Counted from the first letter of the stretch, positions 27,768-37,230 are shown. The stretch is DNA of 64,000 bases from Thauera butanivorans NBRC 103042 (GCF_001591165.1 NZ_BCUG01000010.1:1-64000), one strand, 5' to 3'. Translations and numbers: made by a program. The notes: generated from the sequence alone by a model not told the origin.

Positions 27768-28847
27768 TTACAGTTTCTGTGCGGCCATGTACTGCGAGTA
27801 GTTGCTCTCCGCGACGGCCTCCCACTGGACCTGGTCGGCGAGGAAGCGGCTGTAGTCGGGGTAGATCTTCTGCCAGTTGGGGTTCTTTTCGAGATCGGCG
27901 TAGACTTCGCGCGAGGCCTTGAACGCGGCGTCCATGAAATCCTTCGGGAAGCGCGACAGCTTGGCGCCTTCGGCGACCAACTGCTTCAGTGCACCGGGGT
28001 TGCGGGCGTCGTAGCGGGCCTGGCAGTTCAGGTGGGCGGCACGCGAGGCCTGTTCGATGATGGCCTTGTACTCGGCCGACAGGCCGTTCCACTGCTTGTC
28101 GTTGATGTAGAGCGAGAACTGCGTGCTGCCTTCCCACCATGCCGGGTAATAGTAGTTCTTGGCGACCTTGTGCAGGCCCAGGCGCAGGTCGTCGTAGGGG
28201 CCAATCCATTCGGCCGCGTCGATGGTGCCTTTCTCCAGCGCCTGGTAGATTTCGCCGGCCGGAATGTTCTGCGGCACCACGCCGAGCTTGGCCAGCACGC
28301 GGCCGCCGAAGCCGCCGACGCGGAACTTCAGGCCGTCGAAATCCTTGACCGACTTGATCTCCTTGCGGTACCAGCCGCCCATCTGCGCCCCCGAGTTGCC
28401 CATCGGGAAGTTGACGATGTTGAACTGGGCGTAGAACTCGCGCAGCAGCTTGGTGCCGTTGCCCTCGAACATCCACGCGGTCATGGCGCGCGAACTCATG
28501 CCGAACGGGATGCAGCAGTCGAGCGCGAAGGTCTCGTCCTTGCCGAAGAAGTAGTACGGCGCGGTATGTGCGCAGTCGATCGTGCCTTGTTGGACCGCAT
28601 CGACGACGCCGAAGGCGGGAACGAGTTCGCCACCCGGGTGGACCGAGATCACGAACTTGCCGCCGGTGGCGTCCGAGACGTACTTGGCGAAGGCTTCGCT
28701 GGCGCCATAGACGGTTTCGAGCGATTTGGGGAAGCTCGATGCCAGCCGCCAGCGGATCTGCTGCTGGGCATGGACGATGGCCGGTGCCGTACCGGCGGCC
28801 AGAATGCCGGCCATGCCGGCGCCTTGCAGGAATTTGCGGCGTTCCAT
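27768..28847 (-). CDS. dctP: TRAP transporter substrate-binding protein (DctP/TakP-like), copy 1
   Basis: A periplasmic solute receptor, 359 residues. The N-terminus ERRKFLQGAGMAGILAAG looks like a Tat signal, with cleavage near IVHAQ. The mature protein has the DctP layout. RWRLASSFPKSLETVYGASE, GTIDCAHTAPYYFFGKD, GLKFRVGGFGGRVLAKLG and GTIDAAEWIGPYDDLRLGLH resemble the 2-oxoacid-binding TakP subgroup, so an alpha-keto or similar organic acid is a plausible ligand. The start ATG has GGAG seven bases upstream. It begins the dctPQM operon. Confidence 0.92.
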   Translation of the reverse strand: MERRKFLQGAGMAGILAAGTAPAIVHAQQQIRWRLASSFPKSLETVYGASEAFAKYVSDATGGKFVISVHPGGELVPAFGVVDAVQQGTIDCAHTAPYYFFGKDETFALDCCIPFGMSSRAMTAWMFEGNGTKLLREFYAQFNIVNFPMGNSGAQMGGWYRKEIKSVKDFDGLKFRVGGFGGRVLAKLGVVPQNIPAGEIYQALEKGTIDAAEWIGPYDDLRLGLHKVAKNYYYPAWWEGSTQFSLYINDKQWNGLSAEYKAIIEQASRAAHLNCQARYDARNPGALKQLVAEGAKLSRFPKDFMDAAFKASREVYADLEKNPNWQKIYPDYSRFLADQVQWEAVAESNYSQYMAAQKL

Positions 28848-28965
28848 GTGCGTCTCCTCTGTTGAATATCGAAAATTTGTATCTGATTATAGGTGCAATT
28901 ATTCAACGTCCGGAAACCACGGAAAACCCTAATATTTCACGGAATCGCTGATTTTGCTGCGCTCG

Positions 28966-29637
28966 TCATATGTTCGGCAGTTCGTCCAGCGCACCGCCGC
29001 CAAGGTGGCCTTCGTCGGCCCAGGCAAGGAGGCGCCAGCGTTCGCCGGTGCGCTCGATCCAGTTCAGTGCGGCATTGGGGATGGGAAAGTTGCGTGCTGC
29101 CTCCAGCGGCGCGCTGCTCGCAAGCCGGTGGGCGATGTCCAGCACGCCGCCGTGGGTGACCACCAGCACGGCCTGGCCGGCGTGGCGCCCGGTGATGTCT
29201 TCAAGCGCTGCATGGACGCGCGAGGCGAAGCCGATCAGGCTTTCACCGTGTCCCGGAAAGCCGAAATCGGGCTCCCGCGCCTTGAAGCGCCGATAGAGCT
29301 CGGGGTGCCGATGCTCGGCTTCGTCATAGGTCAGGCCCTGGAACAGGCCGTAGTGGCGTTCGCGCAGGCGTTCGTCGTGGACCACCTCCAAGGTCTGCTG
29401 ACGGGCGATGGCTGCAGCGGTTTGGCGCGTGCGCATCAGGTCGCTGCAGTACAGTGCGGCGAAACCGTGTCCGAGCGCCTGCAGCCGCTGCGCCGTGGCC
29501 GCGGCCTGGGCCAGCCCGGTTTCATTGAGCGGAATGTCGAGATGCCCCTGCAGGCGGCGTTCGGTGTTCCAGGCCGTTTCGCCATGGCGGACGAGGCAAA
29601 GGCGGCATGTTTCCGGCGGTATCGATGAGTTTTCCAT
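28966..29637 (-). CDS. Histidine phosphatase family protein (phosphoglycerate mutase-like)
   Basis: A 223-residue member of the histidine phosphatase superfamily. The phosphate-accepting His is in CLVRHGETAWNTERRLQGH near 14-32. A second core His is in VVTHGGVLDIAHRL, and RERHYGLFQGLTYDEAE gives the conserved Glu region. The ATG at 29637 gives the family N-terminus; the open frame extends much further upstream without similarity. It may be a broad-specificity phosphatase or cofactor-dependent mutase; sequence alone does not decide. It sits between the two TRAP loci, divergent from dctQ2. Confidence 0.88.
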   Translation of the reverse strand: MENSSIPPETCRLCLVRHGETAWNTERRLQGHLDIPLNETGLAQAAATAQRLQALGHGFAALYCSDLMRTRQTAAAIARQQTLEVVHDERLRERHYGLFQGLTYDEAEHRHPELYRRFKAREPDFGFPGHGESLIGFASRVHAALEDITGRHAGQAVLVVTHGGVLDIAHRLASSAPLEAARNFPIPNAALNWIERTGERWRLLAWADEGHLGGGALDELPNI

Positions 29638-29779
29638 ATAAGACGTTTTGATGAGGGTGTAGGCGCGAGAAATGGAGGCTGTGAAATAATGCCGGGCTTT
29701 CGATGGGCTTGCTTGCGCGCATGTGCGCAGGCGCGGCGGTTCGTTCATCGTGTCGCCGCGCGTTTCTGGAGTTTTCCCC

Positions 29780-30388
29780 GTGTCCTTATTGCTGCGAATT
29801 GCCCGCTTGATCGACTGGATCAACGAACGGGTCGGGCGTAGCGTGATGTGGCTGGTGCTGATCGCCGTGGTGATCAGCGCAGGCAACGCGCTTGCCCGCA
29901 AACTGTTCAACACGAGTTCGAACGCACTGCTGGAAATCCAGTGGTACCTGTTCGCCGCAATCTTCATGCTGGCGGCAGGTTACACCTTCCTGCGCAACGA
30001 GCACGTGCGTATCGACATCCTCACCAGCCGGCTGTCGCCGCGAGGACAGAACATCGTCGACGTGATCGGCATCCTGTTCTTCATGCTGCCGATGGCGGTG
30101 CTGATTCTGTGGCTGTCGCTGCCGATCGTGATGACCTCGATCCAGTCGGGCGAGATGTCGCAGAACTACGGCGGCCTGATCCGCTGGCCGGTCAAGCTGC
30201 TGCTGCCTCTGGGCCTGGGCCTGCTGGTGCTGCAGGCCCTCTCCGAACTGATCAAGCGCATCGCTTTCCTGACTGGGCACGGACCGAATCCGCTGGTGAA
30301 GAAATCCGCCGGTGCAGGAACGGAGGAACTGGTCGCTGCGATCAAGGCGAACAGTGTCAAGATCGATGAGCAGGGGCGCGCGAAATGA
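29780..30388 (+). CDS. dctQ: TRAP transporter small permease (DctQ), copy 2
   Basis: The small membrane subunit of the second TRAP system. From GTG at 29780, with GGAG nine bases upstream, it has 202 residues and four transmembrane helices. FNTSSNALLEIQWYLFAAIF and TFLRNEHVRIDIL closely match copy 1. A more distant in-frame start at 29723 would add a basic, unlikely extension. It overlaps dctM2 by four bases. No dctP precedes it; the matching dctP2 is convergent, downstream of dctM2. Confidence 0.92.
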   Translation: MSLLLRIARLIDWINERVGRSVMWLVLIAVVISAGNALARKLFNTSSNALLEIQWYLFAAIFMLAAGYTFLRNEHVRIDILTSRLSPRGQNIVDVIGILFFMLPMAVLILWLSLPIVMTSIQSGEMSQNYGGLIRWPVKLLLPLGLGLLVLQALSELIKRIAFLTGHGPNPLVKKSAGAGTEELVAAIKANSVKIDEQGRAK

Positions 30389-32025
30389 CCGAGTTCATCA
30401 TCGCCAACATGGCGCCGCTGATGTTCGCGTCCATGATCCTGTTCCTGCTGTTCGGTTTCCCGGTGGCGTTCGCGCTCGCGGCCAACGGCATCCTGTTCGG
30501 CCTCATCGGCATCGAGCTCGGCCTGCTGCATGGTGCGCTGTTCCAGGCGCTGCCCGAGCGGGTGTTCGGCATCATGGCCAACGACACCTTGCTGGCCGTG
30601 CCCTTCTTCACCTTCATGGGCCTGATCCTCGAACGCAGCGGCATGGCCGAGGATCTGCTCGACACCATCGGCCAACTGTTCGGTCCGATCCGCGGCGGCC
30701 TCGCCTTCGCGGTGATCTTCGTCGGCGCGCTGCTGGCGGCGACCACCGGCGTGGTGGCGGCTTCGGTGATCTCGATGGGCCTGATCTCGCTGCCCATCAT
30801 GCTGCGCTACGGCTACGACCATCGCTTGGCGAGCGGCGTGATTGCCGCCTCGGGCACGCTGGCGCAGATCATCCCGCCCTCGCTGGTGCTGATCGTCATG
30901 GCCGACCAGCTCGGCCGTTCGGTCGGTGACATGTACCAGGGCGCGCTGGTGCCGGGGCTGATGCTCACCGGCATGTATGCGGCCTACGTCGCCGTCGTGG
31001 CGATCGTCCGCCCCTCTCATGCGCCGGCGATGCCGCTCGAGGCGCGCACCTTGCGCGAGGATGACGGCTCGAGCGGCTTGCGTTCGCTCGCCGTTCTGAC
31101 GGCCTTGTCGGCGGGTTGCGCGTGGTTGTTTGCCGGCTGGTTCTATGGCGAAGGCGCGCCGCGCGACGAAGTGGTCGTGGTGTCGGCGATGGTGTCGATC
31201 GGCATCGCCTTCGTCGTCGCGATGATCAACCGCCTGTTCGGCCTCGGCCTGCTGTCGCGCATGGCCGAGCGCGTGACCTTCGTGCTGATTCCGCCGCTGG
31301 GCCTGGTCTTCCTGGTGCTCGGCACGATCTTCATCGGCGTTGCGACGCCGACCGAAGGCGGTGCGATGGGCGCGGTCGGTGCGCTGCTGATGGCGGTGTC
31401 GCGCAGGCGCCTGTCGATGACGCTGCTGAAGCAGGCGATGGATTCGACGACCAAGCTGTCGTGCTTCGTGATCTTCATCCTGATCGGTTCGAGCGTGTTC
31501 GGTCTGACCTTCCGCGGCGTCAATGGCGACCTGTGGGTCGAGCATCTGATGACTTCGCTGCCCGGCGGCGAAATCGGTTTCCTGATCGCGGTGAATGTAC
31601 TGGTGTTCCTGCTTGCCTTCTTCCTCGACTATTTCGAACTGGCCTTCATCATCGTGCCGCTGCTCGCGCCGGTGGCGGACAAGCTGGGCATCGACCTGAT
31701 CTGGTTCGGCGTGCTGCTCGCGGTCAACATGCAGACCTCCTTCCTGCATCCGCCCTTCGGCTTCGCGCTGTTCTTCCTGCGCTCGGTGGCATCGGAGAAG
31801 GTGAAGTCGTCCTCGATCTACTGGGGTGCCGTGCCTTTTGTGATCATCCAGCTCTGCATGGTCGGCCTGATCATCGCCTTCCCCGGCCTGGTGTCCTATG
31901 GCGACGGCAGTCCGAAAGCGGGAGAGCAGCAGGAACTGAAGCTCGACGAGCTGCTGGGCGGCGGCGGGGCTTCGCCGGCGGACGATGCCGGTTCCGACCT
32001 GCTGCGCCAGTTGCAGGGCAACTGA
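30385..32025 (+). CDS. dctM: TRAP transporter large permease (DctM), copy 2
   Basis: The second large TRAP permease, 546 residues, with the same helices and motifs as copy 1: FGFPVAFALAANGILFGLIG, ATTGVVAASVISMGLISLP, IIPPSLVLIVMADQLG, TPTEGGAMGAVGA and MQTSFLHPPFGFALFFLRS. It also has the long internal insert near 220-290. The C-terminal tail is Gly-rich and different from copy 1. The close match suggests a duplication or two systems with related substrates. Confidence 0.95.
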   Translation: MTEFIIANMAPLMFASMILFLLFGFPVAFALAANGILFGLIGIELGLLHGALFQALPERVFGIMANDTLLAVPFFTFMGLILERSGMAEDLLDTIGQLFGPIRGGLAFAVIFVGALLAATTGVVAASVISMGLISLPIMLRYGYDHRLASGVIAASGTLAQIIPPSLVLIVMADQLGRSVGDMYQGALVPGLMLTGMYAAYVAVVAIVRPSHAPAMPLEARTLREDDGSSGLRSLAVLTALSAGCAWLFAGWFYGEGAPRDEVVVVSAMVSIGIAFVVAMINRLFGLGLLSRMAERVTFVLIPPLGLVFLVLGTIFIGVATPTEGGAMGAVGALLMAVSRRRLSMTLLKQAMDSTTKLSCFVIFILIGSSVFGLTFRGVNGDLWVEHLMTSLPGGEIGFLIAVNVLVFLLAFFLDYFELAFIIVPLLAPVADKLGIDLIWFGVLLAVNMQTSFLHPPFGFALFFLRSVASEKVKSSSIYWGAVPFVIIQLCMVGLIIAFPGLVSYGDGSPKAGEQQELKLDELLGGGGASPADDAGSDLLRQLQGN

Positions 32026-32053
32026 CGACGGGAGCGGATGGATCCGCACAAAC

Positions 32054-32087
32054 GAAATGGCCCGCGCTTCGATGCGCGGGCCATTTC
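32054..32087. terminator. Bidirectional terminator between dctM2 and dctP2
   Basis: A 14-bp perfect stem (GAAATGGCCCGCGC with GCGCGGGCCATTTC) around TTCGAT separates the convergent genes. Short A/T runs flank both sides. Confidence 0.75.
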
Positions 32088-32134
32088 ATTGCTCTCGTTC
32101 CGCCCGGCTCGAGGCCGGGCCCGAGCTCTTTCGC

Positions 32135-33259
32135 TCAGCGGATCGACTGCATGAAGCGGTCGTAGCTGCCTTCCGCGACGCTGAACCAGGCGTTCTGGGA
32201 CTTGCGGTATTTTTCGAACTCGGCATAGATCTTGGCCCAGGCCGGATTCTTCGCGGCCTCCTCGGCGTACAGTTCCTGCGACACTTCGTAGCCGCGCTTC
32301 ATGATCTCGTTCGAGAAAGTCTGCAGCTTCACGCCCTGCGACAGCAGGCGGGCCAGCGCCTGCGGGTTCTTGTGGTCGTAGCTTGCCGTCATCAGGATGT
32401 GGGCCTCGCGCGAAGCGGTGCGGAACGCGGCCTGGTATTCCTTCGGCAGCTTGTCCCACTCGGTCTTGTTCACATAGAAGTGAACTACCGGGCCCGGCTC
32501 CCACCAGCCCGGCGCGTAGTAGTTGGGCGCGACCTTGTGGAAGCCCAGCTTCTCGTCGTCATAGGGCGCGACCCATTCGGCGGCATCGATCGTGCCCTTT
32601 TCCAGCGCGGGGTAGACGTCGGGGCCGGCGAGCTGCTGCGGGATGGCGCCCATGCGCGCGAGGACTTCACCGGCGATGCCGGCGATGCGGATCTTCAGGC
32701 CCTTGATGTCTTCGAGCGAGTTGATCTGCTTGCGGTACCAGCCGCCCATCTGCACGCCGGTGTTGCCGCCGAGGAAGGAATAGATGTTGTAGTTGCTGTA
32801 GAACTCGTCCAGTAGTTCCTGGCCGCCGCCGGCGATGATCCAGGCGTCCATCTGGCGTGCGTTCAGGCCGAAGGGCACGGCGGTGCCGAAGGCGAAGGTC
32901 TTGTCCTTGCCGACGTAGTAGTACGAGCAGGTGTGGCACATCTCGACCGTGCCCTGCTGCACGGCGTCGAGCGCCTGCAGGCCGGGGACGATTTCGCCGG
33001 CCGGGAAGATGCGGATGTCGAACTTGCCGTCGGTGATTTCGCGCAGGCGGTTGGCGAGCATTTCGGCGCTGCCGAACAAGGTGTCGACGCTCTTCGGAAA
33101 GCTCGAGGTCATGCGCCACTGGATCGACGGTAGGCCGGTCTGAACGGCCGGTGCGGCGGGGGCTGCTTGTTGTTCGGACTTGCCGCAGGCCGCGAGGCCG
33201 AGGGCGGCGCCAGCCGCAGCGCCGGCGCCGGCCTTTTTCAGAAATGAACGACGTTCCAC
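32135..33259 (-). CDS. dctP: TRAP transporter substrate-binding protein (DctP/TakP-like), copy 2
   Basis: A second TRAP solute receptor, 374 residues from GTG at 33259, with GGAG at good spacing. The N-terminus ERRSFLKKAGAGAAAG is Tat-like, and LGLAAC at about 25 forms a lipobox, so the protein may be a lipoprotein. The core matches copy 1: WRMTSSFPKSVDTLFGSAEM, GTVEMCHTCSYYYVGKD and GTIDAAEWVAPYDDEKLGFH. It is convergent with its presumed partners dctQ2-dctM2 and lies 53 bases downstream of pmbA on the same strand. Confidence 0.92.
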   Translation of the reverse strand: MERRSFLKKAGAGAAAGAALGLAACGKSEQQAAPAAPAVQTGLPSIQWRMTSSFPKSVDTLFGSAEMLANRLREITDGKFDIRIFPAGEIVPGLQALDAVQQGTVEMCHTCSYYYVGKDKTFAFGTAVPFGLNARQMDAWIIAGGGQELLDEFYSNYNIYSFLGGNTGVQMGGWYRKQINSLEDIKGLKIRIAGIAGEVLARMGAIPQQLAGPDVYPALEKGTIDAAEWVAPYDDEKLGFHKVAPNYYAPGWWEPGPVVHFYVNKTEWDKLPKEYQAAFRTASREAHILMTASYDHKNPQALARLLSQGVKLQTFSNEIMKRGYEVSQELYAEEAAKNPAWAKIYAEFEKYRKSQNAWFSVAEGSYDRFMQSIR

Positions 33260-33312
33260 TTGAACTCCTTCAGGGCAGGGGTTGAAGAATCTGTGTATAC
33301 GGCGGGCCTGCG

Positions 33313-34659
33313 TCAGCGGCCCGCCACCTTCATGCGCTCGATCAGGACCGAGCCGCAGTGCTTGGCGCCGCGCGGCAGCGCGTCGTTGCCGATGGCGACG
33401 ATGTTGCGGAACATGTCGCGCAGGTTGCCCGCGATGGTGACTTCTTCCACCGCGTGCTTGATCCTGCCTTTCTCCACCCAGAAGCCCGCCGCGCCGCGCG
33501 AGTAGTCGCCGGTGACGTAGTTCACGCCATGGCCGAGCAGTTCGGTGACCAGCAGGCCGCGATCCATCTGCCGGATCAGGCCGGCCAGATCCTGCTCGCC
33601 TGGCCTGACGACCAGGTTGTGCGAGCCGCCGGCGTTGCCGGTGGTCTGCATGCCGAGCTTGCGAGCGGAATAGGTGGACAGGAAATAGCCGTTCAGCACG
33701 CCGTCGGTGACGACTTCGCGGTCGCGGGTGGCGACGCCGTCGCTGTCGAAGGGGCTGGAGCCGAAGGCTTTCTTCAGGTGCGGCCGTTCCGAGATGCCGA
33801 CCACGGGCGAGAATACCTGCTGGCCCAGGCTGTCGAGCAGGAAGCTCGCCTTGCGGTAGAGCGCACCGCCGCTGACCGCCTGCACGAAGCTGCCGATCAG
33901 GCCGACCGCCAGCGGCGCCTCGAACAGCACCGGCACTTCGCAGGTACGCACCTGCTTGCCGCCCAGGCGCGCCAGCGCGCGTTCGCCGGCGATGCGGCCG
34001 ATGTCCTCCGCGCTCATCAGCTCGGCCGGATCGCGCCGCGAGTCGTACCAGTATTCGCGCTGCATGCCGTCGCCCTCGCCGGCGATCACCGAGCACGACA
34101 GGCCGTGGCGGGTGCTGGCGTAGCCGCCGATGAAGCCGTGGCTGTTGGCCGAGACGAAATGCGATTGCTGGATCGAGGTGCTGGCGCCTTCGGAGTTGCT
34201 GATCTTCGGGCCGACCGCGAACGCAGCCTCCTCGCAGCGGCGGGCCAGTGCGATCGCCTCGTCGACGCCGATCGCCCAAGGGTGGAACAGATCCAGCTCG
34301 GGCATGTCCTTCTCGCGCGCCATCAGCGCGGCGTCGGCCAGGCCGGCGCAGGGGTCGGGCGCGGTGAAGCGGGCGATCGACAGCGCGGCATCGACCGTGG
34401 CCTTCAGCGCTTTCTTCGAGAAATCCGAAGTGCTCGCATAGCCGCGCTGCTGGCCGATATAGACGGTGACGCCGACACCCTTGTCGCGGTTGTACTCGAT
34501 CGTCTCGACTTCCGCCTTGCGCACCCCCACGGACTGGCCGAAGCCCTCCGACACGTCGGTCTCGCAGGCGCTGGCGCCGCGCTTCTTCGCGTACTTGAGG
34601 ATGTCGGTGGCGATTTCGCGCAGATGCGCCTGGGAGAAGGAGAAGCCTTGGTCGGACAT
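33313..34659 (-). CDS. pmbA: Metalloprotease PmbA (TldE family)
   Basis: TldE/PmbA, partner of TldD in proteolysis of small peptides such as microcin precursors and CcdA. From the ATG at 34659 it has 448 residues. GFGQSVGVRKAEVETIEYN near the N-terminus and, towards the C-terminus, SPFDSDGVATRDREVVTDG, NAGGSHNLVV, LGHGVNYVTGDYSRGAAGFW and AGNLRDMFRNIVAIGND match PmbA. As in TldE, the HExxxH zinc motif of TldD is absent. It is divergent from yjgA, 62 bases apart. Confidence 0.94.
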   Translation of the reverse strand: MSDQGFSFSQAHLREIATDILKYAKKRGASACETDVSEGFGQSVGVRKAEVETIEYNRDKGVGVTVYIGQQRGYASTSDFSKKALKATVDAALSIARFTAPDPCAGLADAALMAREKDMPELDLFHPWAIGVDEAIALARRCEEAAFAVGPKISNSEGASTSIQQSHFVSANSHGFIGGYASTRHGLSCSVIAGEGDGMQREYWYDSRRDPAELMSAEDIGRIAGERALARLGGKQVRTCEVPVLFEAPLAVGLIGSFVQAVSGGALYRKASFLLDSLGQQVFSPVVGISERPHLKKAFGSSPFDSDGVATRDREVVTDGVLNGYFLSTYSARKLGMQTTGNAGGSHNLVVRPGEQDLAGLIRQMDRGLLVTELLGHGVNYVTGDYSRGAAGFWVEKGRIKHAVEEVTIAGNLRDMFRNIVAIGNDALPRGAKHCGSVLIERMKVAGR

Positions 34660-34684
34660 GGGCGGGCTGCTGTCGGGCAAAGGC

Positions 34685-34690
34685 TATAAT
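34685..34690 (+). promoter_or_regulatory. Consensus -10 box (TATAAT) of yjgA
   Basis: GGCTATAATCTTA lies 31 bases before the yjgA ATG and closely repeats the box before rsmE (CCTATAATCTTA). The expected leader is about 25 bases and has no clear Shine-Dalgarno sequence. Confidence 0.55.
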
Positions 34691-34721
34691 CTTAACCCGT
34701 CCAAGCCCCGAGCCACCCGCA

Positions 34722-35339
34722 ATGCGTTCAGATTCGCGCCCTTCCGGCCATCCCGGCCACGATGAAGACGATTTCGTCGAGCCGCCCAGCAAGAGCAGCC
34801 TCAAGCGCGAGATGCACGCCTTGCAGGGCCTCGGCGAGCAGCTCGTCGCACTGTCGCCCGAGCGCCTCAAGAAGGTGCCGCTGCCCGACGTGCTGTACGA
34901 AGCCGTGCGTGCCGCGCAGGGTTTCAAGATGGAAGCCCGCCGCCGCCAGATGCAATACATCGGCAAACTGATGCGCAAGATCGACCCGGCGCCGATCCAG
35001 GCTCAGCTCGACATCTTCAACGGCAACTCGGCCGCCGAAGTGGCGAAGATGCACCGTCTCGAACGCCTGCGCGAGCGCCTGCTGGAAGACGACCAGGCCA
35101 TCGGCGCCATCGCCGAGAGCTGGCCCGACGCCGACTTGCAATACCTGCGCACGCTGCGCCGCAACGCGCTGAAGGAACGTGAGGCCGGCAAGCCGCCCAA
35201 GGCCTTCCGCGAAATCTTCCGCGTGCTGCGCGAATTGCAGGAGGCACAGGACGAGGCGGCCGAAGCCGGCCGCGCCGAAGCTGCGCATGACGGCGAAAAC
35301 GAGGGCGGCCGGGATGACGGTGACGATGTACGCGCCTGA
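34722..35339 (+). CDS. yjgA: Ribosome biogenesis factor YjgA (DarP, DUF615)
   Basis: A late 50S-subunit assembly factor. The 205 residues are mostly helical and highly charged. SKSSLKREMHALQGLGEQLV near 23-42, RRQMQYIGKLMRKID near 78 and the ERLRERLLEDDQAIGAIAE region are characteristic. The N- and C-terminal tails are acidic and of low complexity. The pmbA/yjgA/mog neighbourhood is common in betaproteobacteria. Confidence 0.93.
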   Translation: MRSDSRPSGHPGHDEDDFVEPPSKSSLKREMHALQGLGEQLVALSPERLKKVPLPDVLYEAVRAAQGFKMEARRRQMQYIGKLMRKIDPAPIQAQLDIFNGNSAAEVAKMHRLERLRERLLEDDQAIGAIAESWPDADLQYLRTLRRNALKEREAGKPPKAFREIFRVLRELQEAQDEAAEAGRAEAAHDGENEGGRDDGDDVRA

Positions 35340-35398
35340 TGCGCGAAGCGTGCTCCGCACCCCCGCATCCGGCTTCCACGCATAGCGAGACGATTCCC

Positions 35399-35989
35399 AT
35401 GAGCGAACCCCTCCGCGTCGGCCTGGTGTCGATCAGCGACCGCGCTTCCGACGGTACTTATGAAGACCTGGGCATTCCTGCGCTGCAGGACTGGCTGGGC
35501 AGGGCGCTGGCTTCGCCCTGGAGCGCCGAAACGCGGCTGATTCCCGACGAACGGCCGCTGATCGAACGCACGCTGGCCGAACTCGCCGACCACGCCGGCT
35601 GCAGCCTGGTGCTGACCACCGGCGGCACCGGTCCCTCGCCGCGCGACGTCACGCCCGAAGCCACGCTGGCCGTCGGCGACAAGGAAATGCCCGGCTTCGG
35701 CGAGGAAATGCGCCGCATCAGCCTCAACTTCGTGCCCACCGCCATCCTGTCACGCCAGGTCGCGGTGATCCGCGGCCGCTGCCTGATCATCAACCTGCCG
35801 GGCCAGCCCAAGTCGATCCGCGAAACCCTCGAAGGCGTGCGCGATACCGACGGCGCGGTGCGCCACGTCGGCATCTTCGCCGCCGTGCCTTATTGCATCG
35901 ACCTCATCGGCGGCCCTTACGTCGAAACCGACGAGTCGGTAATCAAGGTATTCCGGCCGAAGAACGCCATCCGGCCGAAAGTGGTCTGA
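35399..35989 (+). CDS. mog: Molybdopterin adenylyltransferase Mog
   Basis: Adenylates molybdopterin before MoeA inserts molybdate. From the ATG at 35399 it has 196 residues. VGLVSISDRASDGTYEDLG at the N-terminus, TTGGTGPSPRDVTPEAT near 78-94 and PGFGEEMRRISL near 105-116 match Mog, and INLPGQPKSIRETLEGV is the C-terminal family motif. It starts 59 bases after yjgA. Together with moeA and moeB in this window, it supports active molybdoenzymes such as MsrP. Confidence 0.94.
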   Translation: MSEPLRVGLVSISDRASDGTYEDLGIPALQDWLGRALASPWSAETRLIPDERPLIERTLAELADHAGCSLVLTTGGTGPSPRDVTPEATLAVGDKEMPGFGEEMRRISLNFVPTAILSRQVAVIRGRCLIINLPGQPKSIRETLEGVRDTDGAVRHVGIFAAVPYCIDLIGGPYVETDESVIKVFRPKNAIRPKVV

Positions 35990-36048
35990 AGCGGGTTCCG
36001 GGGGAAACGATCGGTGCGAATCGAGGCGGGCAGAGTGAGCCGGACGGG

Positions 36049-37230
36049 ATGAGCGAACAAGGATTGCTGCTGCACTGGACCGAGGGCGAGCGGCCGCACA
36101 GCGCACACTGGCGCTCGGAAAACGGCCAACCGCCGCCGAAGCGGGTGGTGGTGGCCGACGACAGCCTGAGCGCCGACACCGCCTGGCGCCTGGCCTGCGA
36201 AGGCACGGCGCTGCTGTGGCGGGGCGACTATCACAACGCCCGCCAGTTGTTGCAGGCCATGGCCCGCCGCGCCGACCGGCCGCGCAAGGGCGCGGCGCCG
36301 AAGGGCGGCAAGGGCAAGGCCGTCGAACGGCGCTCGGCGGCGGAAGCCTTCCACCTGCACCGCATGGCGCAGGCGCAGCGCGCGCGGACGCTGGGCATGC
36401 TGCTGATTCCGGTCGAGGCTGGTGGATGCATCGCGCTGCGCCGCGCCCCCGACGTTTGCGACGCGCTGGCCGAAGCTTTCGGCGACGAGCACGCCGCCTT
36501 GCTGGAAGCCCCTTTCGTGCTGTCGCTGCGCGAACTGCTCGGCCTGATCGGCGCGCACGAATGGCGGCGCAAGGGCGTCATGGTGCCGGCGCTGGGCGAG
36601 CGCATCCATCCCTGGTACGGCGTGTTCTCGCCGATCCGCGGCGAGTACCTCGACCTCGTCGCCCGCGTGCCCTTGCCGGCGAAGACGCTCGCCTTCGACA
36701 TCGGCACCGGCACCGGCGTCATCGCCGCGCTGCTGGCGCGCCGCGGCGTACAGCGCGTGGTGGCGACCGACCTGTCGCCGCGCGCGCACGGCTGCGCGCG
36801 CGGCAATCTCGCCCGGCTGGGCTTGTCCGCGCAGGTCGAGGTGGCCGAAGCCGACCTCTTCCCCGCCGGCCGTGCGCCGCTGGTGGTGTGCAACCCGCCC
36901 TGGGTGCCGGCCAAGCCCACTTCCGCCGTCGAGCACGCCGTCTACGACCCCGGCAGCCGCATGCTGCGCGGTTTCCTGCAAGGCCTTGCGGCGCATCTGG
37001 AGCCGGGTGGCGAGGGCTGGCTGATCCTGTCCGACCTCGCCGAACACCTCGGCCTGCGCAGCCGTGCCGAATTGCTCGGCTGGATCGGCGATGCCGGCCT
37101 GCAGGTGCTCGGCCGCGAAGACATCCGCCCGCAGCACGCCAAGGCCATGGATGCGGACGATCCGCTGCACGCGGCGCGGGCGGCGGAGGTGACTTCGTTG
37201 TGGAGACTCGGCCCAAAGCGGCACGGCTAA
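36049..37230 (+). CDS. Class I SAM-dependent methyltransferase (N5/N6-type, NPPW motif)
   Basis: A predicted methyltransferase of 393 residues from the ATG at 36049. The first half (about 1-190) is not a known enzyme fold that I recognise and includes a basic linker near 85-100. The second half has the SAM motif FDIGTGTGVIAALLARRG near 208-225 and the catalytic CNPPWVPAKPTS near 283, typical of enzymes methylating N of adenine, guanine or glutamine. It resembles HemK/RsmC-like proteins, but the target is unknown. It follows mog by 59 bases. Confidence 0.82.
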   Translation: MSEQGLLLHWTEGERPHSAHWRSENGQPPPKRVVVADDSLSADTAWRLACEGTALLWRGDYHNARQLLQAMARRADRPRKGAAPKGGKGKAVERRSAAEAFHLHRMAQAQRARTLGMLLIPVEAGGCIALRRAPDVCDALAEAFGDEHAALLEAPFVLSLRELLGLIGAHEWRRKGVMVPALGERIHPWYGVFSPIRGEYLDLVARVPLPAKTLAFDIGTGTGVIAALLARRGVQRVVATDLSPRAHGCARGNLARLGLSAQVEVAEADLFPAGRAPLVVCNPPWVPAKPTSAVEHAVYDPGSRMLRGFLQGLAAHLEPGGEGWLILSDLAEHLGLRSRAELLGWIGDAGLQVLGREDIRPQHAKAMDADDPLHAARAAEVTSLWRLGPKRHG

